Position numbers and translations under genes: made by a program. Below, one piece after another: positions 1-8,999 of a DNA stretch of 16,635 bases (the first letter of the stretch is position 1; the number at the start of each line of letters is the position of its first letter). The DNA is from a bacterium. Its GTDB lineage: Bacteria > Lindowbacteria > 2-12-FULL-62-27. The DNA lies in the NCBI GenBank assembly GCA_016202645.1, contig JACQOF010000057.1, positions 1 through 16,635 on the forward strand, in the 5' to 3' direction. Under the pieces are notes generated by a model that was given only the letters and a program-made list of their open reading frames with translations, was not told the DNA's origin and searched no databases.

Positions 1-393
1 AAGGAAAAAATGGTGTTGTCGAATCTCCGGCTAGTGATCTCCGTCGCCAAGCGCTACCAGAATCTGGGCATGCCCCTGGCCCTCCGGATCGGCGCGGGAT
101 TTGTTCCGGTCCGCAAGAAGAAGAAACTGCCCTACAAGACCGTGTCGGTGTCCTACGAACTCGAGTACGGCGCCGACACCGTGGAAATGCACGAGGACGC
201 GATCCGGAAGGGCGAGCGGGTTCTGATTCTGGACGATCTCCTCGCCACCGGCGGCACATCCGCCGCCATCGCCCAATTGGTCGCCAAACTCGGCGGTCAG
301 GTCGCCGCCTTCCTGTTCTGCCTCGAATTGACGTTTCTGCCCGGCCGGAAGAAGCTGGAACCGACCCAGGTCCTGACTCTGCACAAGATTTAG
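1..393 (+). CDS. Partial chimeric frame: sigma-70 region fragment joined to C-terminal half of adenine phosphoribosyltransferase
   Basis: The frame is open from base 1, so its true start is outside the window; the ATG at 10 is probably internal. Counting from that ATG, residues 1-20 contain NLRLVISVAKRYQNLG, which closely matches the region 1.2/2.1 segment of sigma-70-family factors (typically NLRLVVSIAKRY.NRG). From about residue 24 the sequence switches to adenine phosphoribosyltransferase (Apt): GAGFVPVRKKKKLP, then YELEYG, then the PRPP-binding loop DDLLATGGTSAA at 75-86, and a normal Apt C-terminus. Apt makes AMP from adenine and PRPP, but its N-terminal half, including the usual ARGF segment, is missing here. 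The switch falls in the codons for GMPLA (67-81), where both families can carry a Gly-x-Pro-Leu stretch. It may be a recombination product, a pseudogene, or a misassembly at a contig end. The domain matches are clear; a functional product is doubtful. Confidence 0.7.
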   Translation, partial: KEKMVLSNLRLVISVAKRYQNLGMPLALRIGAGFVPVRKKKKLPYKTVSVSYELEYGADTVEMHEDAIRKGERVLILDDLLATGGTSAAIAQLVAKLGGQVAAFLFCLELTFLPGRKKLEPTQVLTLHKI

Positions 394-487
394 AGGGAGA
401 AAGGGAGAGAGGGAGATAGGCGGGGTATAAAGCAGTTTAATTGCATTTCTTGAGATCCCGCCTATCTCCCTATCTCCCTTTCTCCCT
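394..487. repeat. Long inverted repeat R1 with 8-nt tandem units in each arm
   Basis: The left arm (394-424) and right arm (457-487) are 31 nt each and complementary at 30 of 31 positions, separated by a 32-nt AT-rich loop. Each arm is a run of 8-nt units of the type AGGGAGAA/AGGGAGAT on the + strand, ending in a GGCGGG block next to the loop. The left arm starts directly after the TAG stop at 391-393. Bases 461-489 are identical to 11154-11182 in R3. As RNA it would form a very stable hairpin, so it could protect or terminate the upstream transcript, but there is no U-tract after it. It could also be a small dispersed repeat element. Confidence 0.85.
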
Positions 488-536
488 GCCTATATATATA
501 TGGAGAGGCGCACCCGTCCCGACCGAGGCAAGGGGC

Positions 537-564
537 TAAAGGCGCCCCTGGGTTGTGCCGAAAA
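537..564 (+). promoter_or_regulatory. Candidate sigma-28 (FliA-type) promoter for fliD
   Basis: TAAAG at 537-541 and GCCGAAAA at 557-564 resemble the flagellar sigma-28 boxes (TAAA and GCCGATAA). The gap between TAAA and GCCG is 16 nt against the usual 15. It lies about 90 nt upstream of fliD, a gene typically in the late, sigma-28-dependent flagellar class. The -35 box sits in the loop of a small hairpin (AGGGGC 531-536, GCCCCT 544-549). This is inferred from motif and context only; the spacer is one base long and no FliA gene is visible. Confidence 0.4.
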
Positions 565-574
565 GGGGGGTAGA

Positions 575-604
575 GGCCCGGGCGGGTGTATACGGCCCGG
601 GGCC
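575..604 (+). other. GC-rich hairpin in the fliD leader
   Basis: GGCCCGGGC (575-583) can pair with GCCCGGGGCC (595-604) with one bulged G around an 11-nt loop. If transcription starts just after the candidate promoter at 537-564, this hairpin would sit at the 5' end of the fliD mRNA, about 50 nt before the start codon. It matches no riboswitch I recognise. It may simply reflect local GC richness. Confidence 0.35.
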
Positions 605-652
605 CCGCCAGGAGGGCCGGGGTGAGGTGACGGACAGGGAGAGTGGATTGTC

Positions 653-2437
653 ATGGCGATTCAAGTCAGCGGGATCATTTCAGGTCTGGATACGGACTCC
701 ATCATCAGCCAGTTGGTGGAAATCGACGCCCGCCGCCGGACCAAGTTTGAAGAGGACAAGCAGAAAATCCAGGACATGAAGGACCTGGTTGGAAATTTCA
801 ACAGCCAGCTTCTCACCTTTAAGGCCGAAGCCGACAACATGCTTCTCAGCAGTACGTTCCAAAAGCGGAGTGCTTCGTCGAACGACACGACGGTCGTGTC
901 GGCCACCGCCTCGGACGGCGCCGCGCCCGGAACCTACGCCATTTTGATCGACCGGCTGGCGACGCAGTCGACGAACACCAGCGCCGCGAAAATCAATCTG
1001 AGCCAGGGCAAGCGAAGTACGGCGTCGGTTTCGCCGGGGACATCGCCCATCGACCTGACCCAGACGTTTGCCAACGCGGGATTCGCATCGACCCTCGACA
1101 CGGCAACGACCGTCACGATCACCACCAACGGCGGCGCCGACACCTACAACTCCGCCGCGCTCTCGACCTACGCTTCGGTCCAGGCCTTCATCAACGAAGT
1201 CAACGCCGACGCCGCCGGCATCAACATCTGGTACGATTCGGTTACCGACCGGTTCAACGTCGAGCGCAAAAACGCGGCCGCCGCGAACACCATCGACCTG
1301 GACGACAGCGGCGCGGACAGTTTCTGGGACGCCGTCAACATCGACGAGGATGCGGCGACCGGCACCGAGACCGGCCTCAACGCGGCCGCCGTCTTGACCG
1401 CGCTCAACACCGACACCGCCATCACGACGAACGGCACCCTGACCATCAACGGCGTGGGCATCGCCTACGCCGTCGCAACCGACACGCTCTCCGGCCTCAT
1501 CCAGAAAATCAACAACCAGCAGGCCACCACCGGCGTCACCGCCTTCTACGACCAGACTCTCGACCGCGTGGTCCTCTCGCGCACGACCGAGGGTCCCGAG
1601 ACCATCACCGTCACGGATTCCAACGGCGCCGGCGGGGTGCGGACGGGCCTGAAACTCACCGCGGCGACGACCCTGGGGTCCACCGCGCTCTTTTCGATCA
1701 ACGGCAATTCCATTCAGTCCGACAAAAACACATACACCTTTAACGGCGTCACCTTGAACCTCAACAAGCAGGGCGACGCCGACGGCGTGGTGGAAGCCAC
1801 CGACGCCTCCGCCACCGTCACCGTCACCACCGACACATCCAGTGTCGCGACGTCCGTGACCAATTTCGTCAATTCCTATAACGGCGTCATCGACTTTCTC
1901 AAGGAAAATGCCAGCTTCGATCCGGAGACCCTCACGGCGGGGCCGCTCTTTGGCGACAGCACCGTCCGGAGTGTCGACGCGCGCCTCAAGAAGCTTCTCA
2001 TCCAGCCCCAGCCGAACCTGGTTGACACGCATGAGATTCTGTCGCAGATTGGCATCACCCTCGGCAAATTCAACACCGAGGACGCCGGCAAGCTCATCAT
2101 CGACGACACGGCATTGAACGCCGCCATTTCCGCCAACCCACTCGCCGTCGAGGCGCTCTTTGGCAGCATCACCAGCGGTTCCACAAAAAACGCCGGCATC
2201 GGATTCGACATCTCCAGCTACATCAACTCCCTGACCAAGAGCAAGGGCATCATCGACATCAAGGAGGAGAACCTCGACGACCGCATCGAGGACATCGACG
2301 ACCGCATCGCCCGCGAGGACGCCCGCCTGGAGCGGATCGAAGCCAGCCTCCGGCGGCGGTTTACTTCCATGGAATCCGCCATGGCAATCCTGAACTCCCA
2401 GGGCGCCTCCCTCAACCAGCAGCTCTCTCGCCTCTAA
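653..2437 (+). CDS. fliD: Flagellar hook-associated protein 2, filament cap (FliD)
   Basis: FliD caps the growing flagellar filament outside the cell and helps fold each exported flagellin at the tip. The N-terminus ([24 protein letters not shown]) has the typical FliD_N opening with the SGLDTDSI motif, and the conserved N-terminal domain extends to about residue 105. The middle carries flagellin-IN-like repeats at roughly 152-206 and 256-325 (LTINGVGI, then [10 protein letters not shown] and TGVTAFYD). The FliD_C domain spans about 340-590 and ends in a charged coiled coil (about 533-594). At 594 residues it is within, though towards the long side of, the family range. The start at 653 follows a purine-rich GGGAGAG about 10 nt upstream. 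It stands alone between two inverted repeats, next to ribosomal genes rather than fliS or flagellin genes. Family assignment is secure. Confidence 0.95.
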   Translation: MAIQVSGIISGLDTDSIISQLVEIDARRRTKFEEDKQKIQDMKDLVGNFNSQLLTFKAEADNMLLSSTFQKRSASSNDTTVVSATASDGAAPGTYAILIDRLATQSTNTSAAKINLSQGKRSTASVSPGTSPIDLTQTFANAGFASTLDTATTVTITTNGGADTYNSAALSTYASVQAFINEVNADAAGINIWYDSVTDRFNVERKNAAAANTIDLDDSGADSFWDAVNIDEDAATGTETGLNAAAVLTALNTDTAITTNGTLTINGVGIAYAVATDTLSGLIQKINNQQATTGVTAFYDQTLDRVVLSRTTEGPETITVTDSNGAGGVRTGLKLTAATTLGSTALFSINGNSIQSDKNTYTFNGVTLNLNKQGDADGVVEATDASATVTVTTDTSSVATSVTNFVNSYNGVIDFLKENASFDPETLTAGPLFGDSTVRSVDARLKKLLIQPQPNLVDTHEILSQIGITLGKFNTEDAGKLIIDDTALNAAISANPLAVEALFGSITSGSTKNAGIGFDISSYINSLTKSKGIIDIKEENLDDRIEDIDDRIAREDARLERIEASLRRRFTSMESAMAILNSQGASLNQQLSRL

Positions 2438-2446
2438 GCCATGCGG

Positions 2447-2536
2447 ATGTATCGGAGTGTCGGAGTATCGGCGTATCGGAGAGCCCTCGGCTTCTGTTTT
2501 TCACCGATACTCCGATACTCCGATACTCCGATACTC
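2447..2536. repeat. Long inverted repeat R2 with 8-nt tandem units in each arm
   Basis: The left arm (2447-2479) and right arm (2504-2536) are 33 nt each and complementary at 29 of 33 positions, with a 24-nt loop. The right arm is four near-perfect copies of CCGATACT; the left arm is about four copies of GTATCGGA with several changes. The unit differs from that of R1 and R3, but period, arm length and placement (9 nt after the fliD stop) are the same. The loop contains a small AGCC/GGCT stem followed by CTGTTTTT, which may act as a weak intrinsic terminator for fliD. The promoter for the ribosomal cluster follows 22 nt later. Confidence 0.85.
2481..2500 (+). terminator. Possible weak intrinsic terminator after fliD (inside the R2 loop)
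   Basis: A 4-bp stem (AGCC with GGCT around CTC) is followed by TCTG and five T residues. On its own the stem is too short for an efficient terminator. It is nested in the much larger R2 hairpin, which would compete with it. It would separate fliD from the ribosomal operon, which has its own promoter candidate downstream. Confidence 0.25.
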
Positions 2537-2557
2537 TAAAAATTCTTCCATACCGGC

Positions 2558-2587
2558 TTGACAGCCGCCCTCTAAAGAAACTAAACT
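2558..2587 (+). promoter_or_regulatory. Sigma-70-type promoter candidate for the str-S10-spc cluster
   Basis: A perfect -35 box TTGACA (2558-2563) is followed after 18 nt by TAAACT (2582-2587), which matches four of six positions of TATAAT. Transcription would start near 2594, giving a leader of about 53 nt before rpsL. It is the only convincing housekeeping promoter seen ahead of the ribosomal genes, consistent with one long transcription unit. It has not been tested, and the -10 box is only moderate. Confidence 0.55.
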
Positions 2588-2646
2588 CCCCCTTTTGGTC
2601 AGACTGGCTCCGACTATCCGGGGCCCGAAGTATGCAAGGAGAGCGT

Positions 2647-3024
2647 ATGCCCACGATTCAGCAGCTGGTGCGGTATGGACGGGAGCGGGCGCATTCGAAG
2701 GACACGACGCCTGCGCTCAAAAGTTCGCCCCAGCGGCGGGGTGTTTGCACGCGTGTGTATGTGACGACGCCCAAGAAACCGAATTCCGCCCTGCGGAAAG
2801 TCGCCCGTGTGAGGCTCACGACGGGGTTTGAGGTCACGTCCTATATTCCGGGCGAAGGCCACAACCTTCAGGAGCATTCCGTGGTGATGATTCGCGGCGG
2901 CCGCGTCAAGGATCTTCCGGGTGTCCGGTACCACATCATCCGCGGGTCCCTCGACTGCGAGGGCGTGGGCAAAAGAAAACAGCAGCGGTCAAAGTACGGC
3001 GCCAAGCGGTCTAAAGCGAAGTAG
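2647..3024 (+). CDS. rpsL: 30S ribosomal protein S12
   Basis: S12 sits at the decoding centre of the small subunit and controls accuracy. The 125-residue product opens MPTIQQLVR, and carries [12 protein letters not shown] (40-51) and [12 protein letters not shown] (from residue 84), the two loops where streptomycin-resistance changes arise. Lys43 and Lys88 are the unmodified, drug-sensitive residues, and Asp89, the usual methylthiolation site, is present. I chose the ATG at 2647 because an upstream in-frame ATG at 2632 would place the Shine-Dalgarno (AAGGAGA, 2636-2642) inside the gene. It is the first gene of the cluster behind the promoter at 2558-2587. There is no rpoC upstream in this window. 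Confidence 0.97.
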   Translation: MPTIQQLVRYGRERAHSKDTTPALKSSPQRRGVCTRVYVTTPKKPNSALRKVARVRLTTGFEVTSYIPGEGHNLQEHSVVMIRGGRVKDLPGVRYHIIRGSLDCEGVGKRKQQRSKYGAKRSKAK

Positions 3025-3034
3025 GCCGTTCGGC

Positions 3035-3131
3035 GGGTATTGAATACCCAGAACTCGCCCGTCCGCTCGTTGCTTTATTTTTGGTTTGATCTAAAAGAGC
3101 GGATTTTGTTTTGCCCCGCCGCTTGCGGGGT
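3035..3131 (+). promoter_or_regulatory. Two hairpins in the rpsL-rpsG spacer, possible S7 autoregulatory site
   Basis: The 131-nt gap between rpsL and rpsG holds two stems. GGGTAT (3035-3040) pairs perfectly with ATACCC (3044-3049) around TGA. CCCCGC (3114-3119) pairs with GCGGGG (3125-3130) around five bases and can be extended by G-U pairs. The second ends 13 nt before the rpsG Shine-Dalgarno. In E. coli, S7 represses its own synthesis by binding the rpsL-rpsG intercistronic RNA, so an equivalent role here is plausible. No direct resemblance to the 16S rRNA S7 site was verified. Confidence 0.4.
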
Positions 3132-3155
3132 GCGCAAGAACACAAGGAGAGAGAC

Positions 3156-3629
3156 ATGCCAAGGCGGAAGCGGATTTTGAAGCGCCGGTTGCCGGCGCCC
3201 GATTCAAAATATGGAAATGTCCTGGCGTCGCGGTTCATCAATTCGATGACCTACGGCGGCCACCGGTCCACCGCCGAGCGGGTATTCTATGCCGCGCTGG
3301 ACAAGGCGGAGGGCAAGGCCGGCAAGCCCGGCATCCAGGTGTTTCTGACGGCTCTGGACAACATCAAGCCCGAGGTCGAGGTCAAGTCCCGCCGCGTGGG
3401 CGGCGCGACCTACCAGGTCCCGGTGGAGGTCCTGCCGGCCCGCCGGGAGTCCCTGGCGATCCGCTGGCTCATCAACGCCACCCGCTCACGGAACAATCAC
3501 GGCATGGTGGATGCGTTAAGCGGCGAGCTCGTCGACGCTTTCAACCAGACCGGCGGCGCCTACAAACAGAAGGAAGACGTGCACAAGATGGCCGAAGCCA
3601 ACAAGGCCTTCTCGCACTATCGCTGGTAA
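3156..3629 (+). CDS. rpsG: 30S ribosomal protein S7
   Basis: S7 nucleates assembly of the 30S head and contacts the E site. The product is 157 residues, the usual bacterial size, opening MPRRKRILKR and containing LASRFINSMTYGG, the VGGATYQVPVEV beta-hairpin segment and the C-terminal AFSHYRW. The start at 3156 is preceded by AAGGAGAG (3144-3151); a more upstream in-frame TTG at 3111 would add 15 unconserved residues and cover this ribosome-binding site. A 131-nt spacer with hairpins separates it from rpsL, and only 6 nt separate it from fusA. Confidence 0.97.
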   Translation: MPRRKRILKRRLPAPDSKYGNVLASRFINSMTYGGHRSTAERVFYAALDKAEGKAGKPGIQVFLTALDNIKPEVEVKSRRVGGATYQVPVEVLPARRESLAIRWLINATRSRNNHGMVDALSGELVDAFNQTGGAYKQKEDVHKMAEANKAFSHYRW

Positions 3630-3635
3630 AAAAAT

Positions 3636-5738
3636 ATGGCAACAACAACCGCCCAGACTATCGTCCCTCTTGAGCGCGTCCGCAACATCGGGATTGTCGC
3701 GCATATTGACGCCGGCAAGACCACCACGACCGAGCGGATCCTGTATTACACCGGCCGCACGCACAAGATCGGCGAGGTCCACGACGGCAACACCGAGATG
3801 GACTGGATGGATCAGGAGCGCGAGCGCGGCATCACGATCACGTCCGCGGCCACGACCTGTTTCTGGGGCGACCACCGCATCAACATCATCGACACCCCGG
3901 GCCACGTCGATTTCACCGTCGAGGTCGAGCGGTCTCTTCGGGTCCTCGACGGCGCCGTCATCGTCTTTTGCGGCGTCGGCGGAGTCGAGCCCCAGAGCGA
4001 AACGGTCTGGCGGCAGGCGACGCGCTACAAAGTCCCGCGGATCTGTTTCGTCAACAAAATGGACCGCGTCGGCGCCGACTTCCAGTCCGTCGTCGGCCAG
4101 ATTTTCTCGAAACTCGGATCCAACCCCCTCCCCATACAGCTTCCGGTCGGCGCCGAGGACAAATTCACCGGTGTCATCGATCTCGTCGAAATGAAATATA
4201 CCAAGTGGCTTGAGGAAACCCTCGGCGCCAAATTCGAAGTCGTCGACATCCCCGCGGATCTTCAGGACGCCGCCCGGGACGCCCGCGAAAAAATGATGGA
4301 AAAAGTCGTCGAGCTGGACGATGAGGTCATGTCGGCCTTTCTCGACGGGAAACCCGTCGCCCCGCAAAAAATCCGCGAGCTCATCCGCCGCGGCACCATC
4401 GCGGGCGCGTTCGTGCCGGTCCTCTGCGGAAGTTCCTTCAAGAACAAGGGCGTCCAGCCTCTTCTGAACGCCGTCGTCGATCTTTTGCCCTCGCCCGTCG
4501 ACGTGGACTCGGTCAAGGGCATCAACCCCTCGACCGAGGCGGAGGAGGAGCGCCCGACGGACCCCGGATCTCCCCTGTCCGCCCTGGCCTTCAAGATTGC
4601 CACCGACCCGTATGTCGGGAAGCTCACGTACGTCCGCATCTATTCCGGAAAATTGAACAGCGGCAGTTACGTCATCAACGCCCGGAACGACCGCAAAGAG
4701 CGGATCGGCCGGGTCCTGCAGATGCATGCCAACAAGCGCGAGGAGCGGGAGAGTCTTTCCGCCGGGGACATCGGCGCCGTGGTCGGTCTTCAGGCCACCA
4801 AAACCGGCGACACTCTCTGCGATCTGGACCATCCCATCCGGCTTGAATCGATGAATTTCCCCGATCCAGTCATCTCGGTCGCGATCGAGCCCAAGACCCG
4901 CGCCGACCAGGAAAAACTTTCCGAGTCCCTGAACAAACTCGCCGACGAGGATCCGACCTTCCGCATCGGCGTCAACCACGACACCGGCCAGACCATCATC
5001 TCCGGCATGGGCGAACTTCATCTCGAAATTCTTCTCGACCGCCTCAAGCGCGAGTTCAAAGTCGAGACAAATTCCGGCAAGCCCCAGGTTGCCTACAAGG
5101 AAGCGATCCGCAAAGCCGTGTCGGTGGAGGGCAAATACATCCGTCAGACCGGCGGCCGCGGCCAGTATGGCCACGTGTGGCTGAAGATCGAGCCGCTCCC
5201 GCGAAATACGGAACTTCATTTCGAATTCGTCAACGACATCGTCGGCGGCGCCATCCCGAAGGAATACATTCCCGCCGTGGAAAAAGGCGTCAAGGAGGCC
5301 ATGGTCAACGGCGTTTACGCCGGGTTCCCGATGGTCGACGTCCGCGTCACGCTTTACGACGGCTCCTATCATGACGTTGACTCATCCGAAATCGCGTTTC
5401 ACATCGCCGCCTCCAAAGCCTTCAAGGACGGCGTCCTGGCGGCCGATCCGGAGCTTCTGGAGCCGGTCATGGACGTGGAGGTCACGACTCCGGACCAGCA
5501 CATGGGGGACATCATCGGCAATCTCAGTTCCCGCCGCGGCCAGATCGTTTCCAACACCACCCGCGGAAATGTTTCGATCATCCGCGCCCTGGTGCCTCTT
5601 TCCGAAATGTTCGGCTACGCCACCACCCTCCGGTCCCTCACGCAGGGCCGGGGAACATTTGTCATGGAATTCAAGGAATACCAGGTCGTCCCGGGCAACA
5701 TCGCCAAGGAAATCGTGGGACTGCGCAAGAGCGCATAG
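3636..5738 (+). CDS. fusA: Translation elongation factor G
   Basis: EF-G is the GTPase that drives translocation of tRNA and mRNA after peptide-bond formation and helps recycle ribosomes. At 700 residues it has the normal five-domain length. The G-domain motifs are intact: AHIDAGKT at 22-29, the switch-I RGITI at 64-68, DTPGH at 86-90 and NKMD at 140-143. Domain IV shows the expected [18 protein letters not shown] segment, and the C-terminus ends in the usual [17 protein letters not shown]. Its linkage to rpsL, rpsG and tuf supports the canonical EF-G rather than a paralogue. Only GGTAAAAAAAT lies before the ATG, so no Shine-Dalgarno is evident; translation is probably coupled to rpsG, which ends 6 nt upstream. 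Confidence 0.97.
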   Translation: MATTTAQTIVPLERVRNIGIVAHIDAGKTTTTERILYYTGRTHKIGEVHDGNTEMDWMDQERERGITITSAATTCFWGDHRINIIDTPGHVDFTVEVERSLRVLDGAVIVFCGVGGVEPQSETVWRQATRYKVPRICFVNKMDRVGADFQSVVGQIFSKLGSNPLPIQLPVGAEDKFTGVIDLVEMKYTKWLEETLGAKFEVVDIPADLQDAARDAREKMMEKVVELDDEVMSAFLDGKPVAPQKIRELIRRGTIAGAFVPVLCGSSFKNKGVQPLLNAVVDLLPSPVDVDSVKGINPSTEAEEERPTDPGSPLSALAFKIATDPYVGKLTYVRIYSGKLNSGSYVINARNDRKERIGRVLQMHANKREERESLSAGDIGAVVGLQATKTGDTLCDLDHPIRLESMNFPDPVISVAIEPKTRADQEKLSESLNKLADEDPTFRIGVNHDTGQTIISGMGELHLEILLDRLKREFKVETNSGKPQVAYKEAIRKAVSVEGKYIRQTGGRGQYGHVWLKIEPLPRNTELHFEFVNDIVGGAIPKEYIPAVEKGVKEAMVNGVYAGFPMVDVRVTLYDGSYHDVDSSEIAFHIAASKAFKDGVLAADPELLEPVMDVEVTTPDQHMGDIIGNLSSRRGQIVSNTTRGNVSIIRALVPLSEMFGYATTLRSLTQGRGTFVMEFKEYQVVPGNIAKEIVGLRKSA

Positions 5739-5775
5739 ATGAACCGATCACCAAAATCGAGGAGGGATTTCCAAG

Positions 5776-6966
<1,191 letters not shown>

Positions 6967-6970
6967 CAAA

Positions 6971-7282
6971 ATGGCGCAACTTCGCATCCGGATCAAGCTG
7001 AAATCCTTCGACCATCGCCTGATCGACAAGTCCACCCAGGAGATTGTGATGGCCGCGAAGAAGACGGGTGCGAAGATTGTGGGGCCGATTCCTCTGCCCA
7101 CCGACCGCGAGCTCTACACGGTGCTCCGGTCGCCGCACGTGAACAAGAAGTCCCGCGAGCAGTTTGAGCTTCGGACCCACAAGCGCCTCATGGACATCGT
7201 CAACCCCAACCAAGAGACCATGCAGTCCCTTCTTGATCTCGGTCTTCCGTCGGGTGTTGAGGTCGAGGTCAAGGAGGCATAG
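6971..7282 (+). CDS. rpsJ: 30S ribosomal protein S10
   Basis: S10 is a 30S head protein and, as NusE, also joins the transcription antitermination complex. The 103-residue product matches the family through [14 protein letters not shown], the loop [13 protein letters not shown], and [16 protein letters not shown]. It starts 4 nt after the tuf stop with no clear Shine-Dalgarno, so translation is probably coupled to tuf. There is no room for the long S10 leader that mediates L4 autoregulation in E. coli. rplC follows after 4 nt. Confidence 0.97.
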   Translation: MAQLRIRIKLKSFDHRLIDKSTQEIVMAAKKTGAKIVGPIPLPTDRELYTVLRSPHVNKKSREQFELRTHKRLMDIVNPNQETMQSLLDLGLPSGVEVEVKEA

Positions 7283-7286
7283 CGGG

Positions 7287-7991
7287 ATGAAAGCCATTTT
7301 GGGCCGCAAGATCGGCATGACGGAGCTGTTCGACGGGAAGACCGGCGAGGCTGTCGCGGTGACCGTCATCGAAGCCGGGCCGTGTCTCGTCGTCAGGACC
7401 AAGTCGGTCGAGACCGACGGCTACGATGCGTGCGTCGTCGGATACGGCGCCGAGCGCAAGAAGCCCCTGAAACCCCACATCGGCGAGTTCAAGAAACGGA
7501 ACCTCGAATCCCGCCGCATGCTCCGGGAATTTCGCGGGACCCCCCCGGAGGGCGTCAAGCCCGGCGATGACATCGGCGTATCAATTTTCAAGGTCGGCGA
7601 TTCGGTCGACGTCATCGGCAAGACCAAGGGCCGCGGCACGACCGGCGTCATGAAGCGCTGGAATTTCCACGGCGCTCCCGGATCGCACGGAACCGAAAAA
7701 CGGCACCGGACCCCGGGTTCGATCGGATCCAACACCGACCCCGGCCGCACCATCCCCGGAAAAAAACTGGCCGGACGGTATGGCGACGAGCGCGTCACCA
7801 TTCAAAACCTGCGGATTGTTCAAGTCGACCCCGAAAATCGGCTTCTCGCCGTTTCCGGCGCCATACCCGGCCCGCGATCCGGACTGGTCCTTGTGCAGCG
7901 CGCCGTTAAAGCTCGGATCAGCCGCTCCGCGGCCCCAAGTGCCGGCGTCTCCGACGCCGGCCGCGTGCGCGCGGGGGAGGCCAAGTCATGA
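7287..7991 (+). CDS. rplC: 50S ribosomal protein L3
   Basis: L3 is an early-assembling large-subunit protein whose long loop reaches towards the peptidyl transferase centre. The start at 7287 gives MKAILGRKIGMTELF, the conserved N-terminus; an upstream start at 7164 would overlap rpsJ and add unrelated residues. The core shows KRWNFHGAPGSHGT and HRTPGSIG followed by the GRTIPGKKLAGRYG segment. At 234 residues it is about 25 longer than E. coli L3 because of a Ser/Ala/Arg-rich C-terminal tail. AGGAGG at 7272-7277, within the end of rpsJ, can serve as ribosome-binding site. Its stop overlaps the rplD start as ATGA. Confidence 0.96.
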   Translation: MKAILGRKIGMTELFDGKTGEAVAVTVIEAGPCLVVRTKSVETDGYDACVVGYGAERKKPLKPHIGEFKKRNLESRRMLREFRGTPPEGVKPGDDIGVSIFKVGDSVDVIGKTKGRGTTGVMKRWNFHGAPGSHGTEKRHRTPGSIGSNTDPGRTIPGKKLAGRYGDERVTIQNLRIVQVDPENRLLAVSGAIPGPRSGLVLVQRAVKARISRSAAPSAGVSDAGRVRAGEAKS

Positions 7992-8662
7992 GTCCCCGCG
8001 CAAAAAAATCGGCCGAATCGGGACTGGCGGTCGATGTCTTCAACGTCAACGGCGAAAAATCGGAAAAGAAGAATCTTCCGGAAGCCGTCTTCAACGCGAC
8101 CGCCCATCCGACCTTGATTGCCCAGGCGGCGCGCTATTACCGAAACCGCAAGCGGGCCGGCACCGCCTCCGTCAAAACCCGGGCCGCGGTTCGCGGTTCC
8201 GGCAAAAAAATCTATGCGCAGAAACACATGGGCCGCGCCCGCCATTCCGACCGTCAGGCCCCGCAGTTCGTCGGCGGCGGCCGCGCGCACGGCCCGACCC
8301 CGCACCGGGCCTCCATCCATTTCCCGCATCGCCAGCGCCGCCTTGCTCTGCGCGCCGTCCTTTCCGACAAGCTTCGCGACGGCAAACTCTTTCTCATTTC
8401 GCTTAAAAAAATGGAAACCCCCAGCGCCAAAGCCTTCCGGGGACTGACCCATCGGATCGGCGCCACGGAGGGTTCGAGCTTGTTTGTGTTTGAACCCGAG
8501 GCCACGTCCGCATGGCTTTCCGTGCGGAATCTTCCGAACACATCGGGAACCCGCGCGCTTTCTCTGACCGCCTACGACGTCCTCCGCGCGCGGAATCTGG
8601 TCCTGACCGACAAAGCCGCGGACATTCTGGCGTCGCGCCTGACGGAGGCCGCCCGTGGCTGA
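7988..8662 (+). CDS. rplD: 50S ribosomal protein L4
   Basis: L4 binds 23S rRNA domain I, and its extended loop lines the peptide exit tunnel. The 224-residue product has a divergent N-terminal part but a clear loop region: KTRAAVRGSGKK (63-74), QKHMGRARHSD, and GGGRAHGPTPH (96-106). The C-terminal Rossmann-like half (NLVLTDKAADIL near the end) fits the family. It is the most diverged ribosomal protein in the set apart from the added tails. In E. coli L4 also represses the S10 operon through its leader; that leader is absent here. It overlaps rplC by 4 nt and rplW by 8 nt. Confidence 0.93.
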   Translation: MSPRAKKSAESGLAVDVFNVNGEKSEKKNLPEAVFNATAHPTLIAQAARYYRNRKRAGTASVKTRAAVRGSGKKIYAQKHMGRARHSDRQAPQFVGGGRAHGPTPHRASIHFPHRQRRLALRAVLSDKLRDGKLFLISLKKMETPSAKAFRGLTHRIGATEGSSLFVFEPEATSAWLSVRNLPNTSGTRALSLTAYDVLRARNLVLTDKAADILASRLTEAARG

Positions 8663-8999
8663 GGATAAGAAACCGGCGCCCGCCGCCCCCGTCGCTTCCG
8701 GGGCGGCCCGTCTCGCGGACAATACCCTCATCGTCCGCCCCATCATCACCGAGCGCTCGACCCAGGCCCGGGAGAGGCTCGGAAAATATACGTTCGAAAT
8801 CGTCGAGAAGGCCACCAAGGCCGACGTTCGCGGCGCCGTGGAGCGGATTTTCGGCGTCAAGGTCCGCAAGGTGAACCTGCTCCGGCGGCACGGCAAACAG
8901 CGCCGCGTCCGCGCCGTGATCGGGAAAACCTCCGACACGCGCCGCGCCATCGTGACCGTTGAGCCCGGCCAAAAAATCGCCTTCTTCGAGGGACTCTAA
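8655..8999 (+). CDS. rplW: 50S ribosomal protein L23
   Basis: L23 sits at the tunnel exit and docks trigger factor, SRP and the translocon. The GTG start at 8655 overlaps the end of rplD by 8 nt and yields 114 residues. The first 24 or so ([18 protein letters not shown]) are an Ala/Pro/Lys-rich extension not found in the core family. The core begins near [14 protein letters not shown] and continues with [12 protein letters not shown] and [15 protein letters not shown]. The stop overlaps the rplB start (TAATG). Identification is secure; the exact start is less so, since the extension is unconserved. Confidence 0.94.
   Translation: MAEDKKPAPAAPVASGAARLADNTLIVRPIITERSTQARERLGKYTFEIVEKATKADVRGAVERIFGVKVRKVNLLRRHGKQRRVRAVIGKTSDTRRAIVTVEPGQKIAFFEGL

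Noticed and set aside
426-445. Sigma-54 promoter (TTGCA at 441-445) upstream of fliD
   Set aside because: There is no GG dinucleotide at the required upstream distance; the sequence there is AAGCAGT. It is also within the R1 loop.
394-487. CRISPR-like array from the short repeated units
   Set aside because: The units are 8 nt, contiguous with no spacers, and arranged as inverted arms; there are no cas genes in the window.
491-501. TA dinucleotide run as a phase-variation tract
   Set aside because: Only about five and a half repeats and far from any start codon or promoter boxes; too short to argue for slippage control.
515-620. Cyclic-di-GMP (GEMM) riboswitch upstream of fliD
   Set aside because: GGCAA and GGGTTGTGCCGAA look vaguely similar to GEMM segments, but the order, the central conserved stretch and the second helix do not match.
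555-779. Open frame of 74 codons overlapping the fliD start
   Set aside because: No ribosome-binding site or recognisable family, and it overlaps the conserved FliD N-terminus in another frame.
3516-5372. Long minus-strand open frame (618 codons) opposite fusA, with similar ones opposite fliD (680-2032) and tuf (5671-7101)
   Set aside because: They lie exactly opposite strongly conserved genes, have low-complexity Gly/Asp/Val/Arg-rich translations and no family resemblance. They arise from the G/C-rich third codon positions of the + strand genes.
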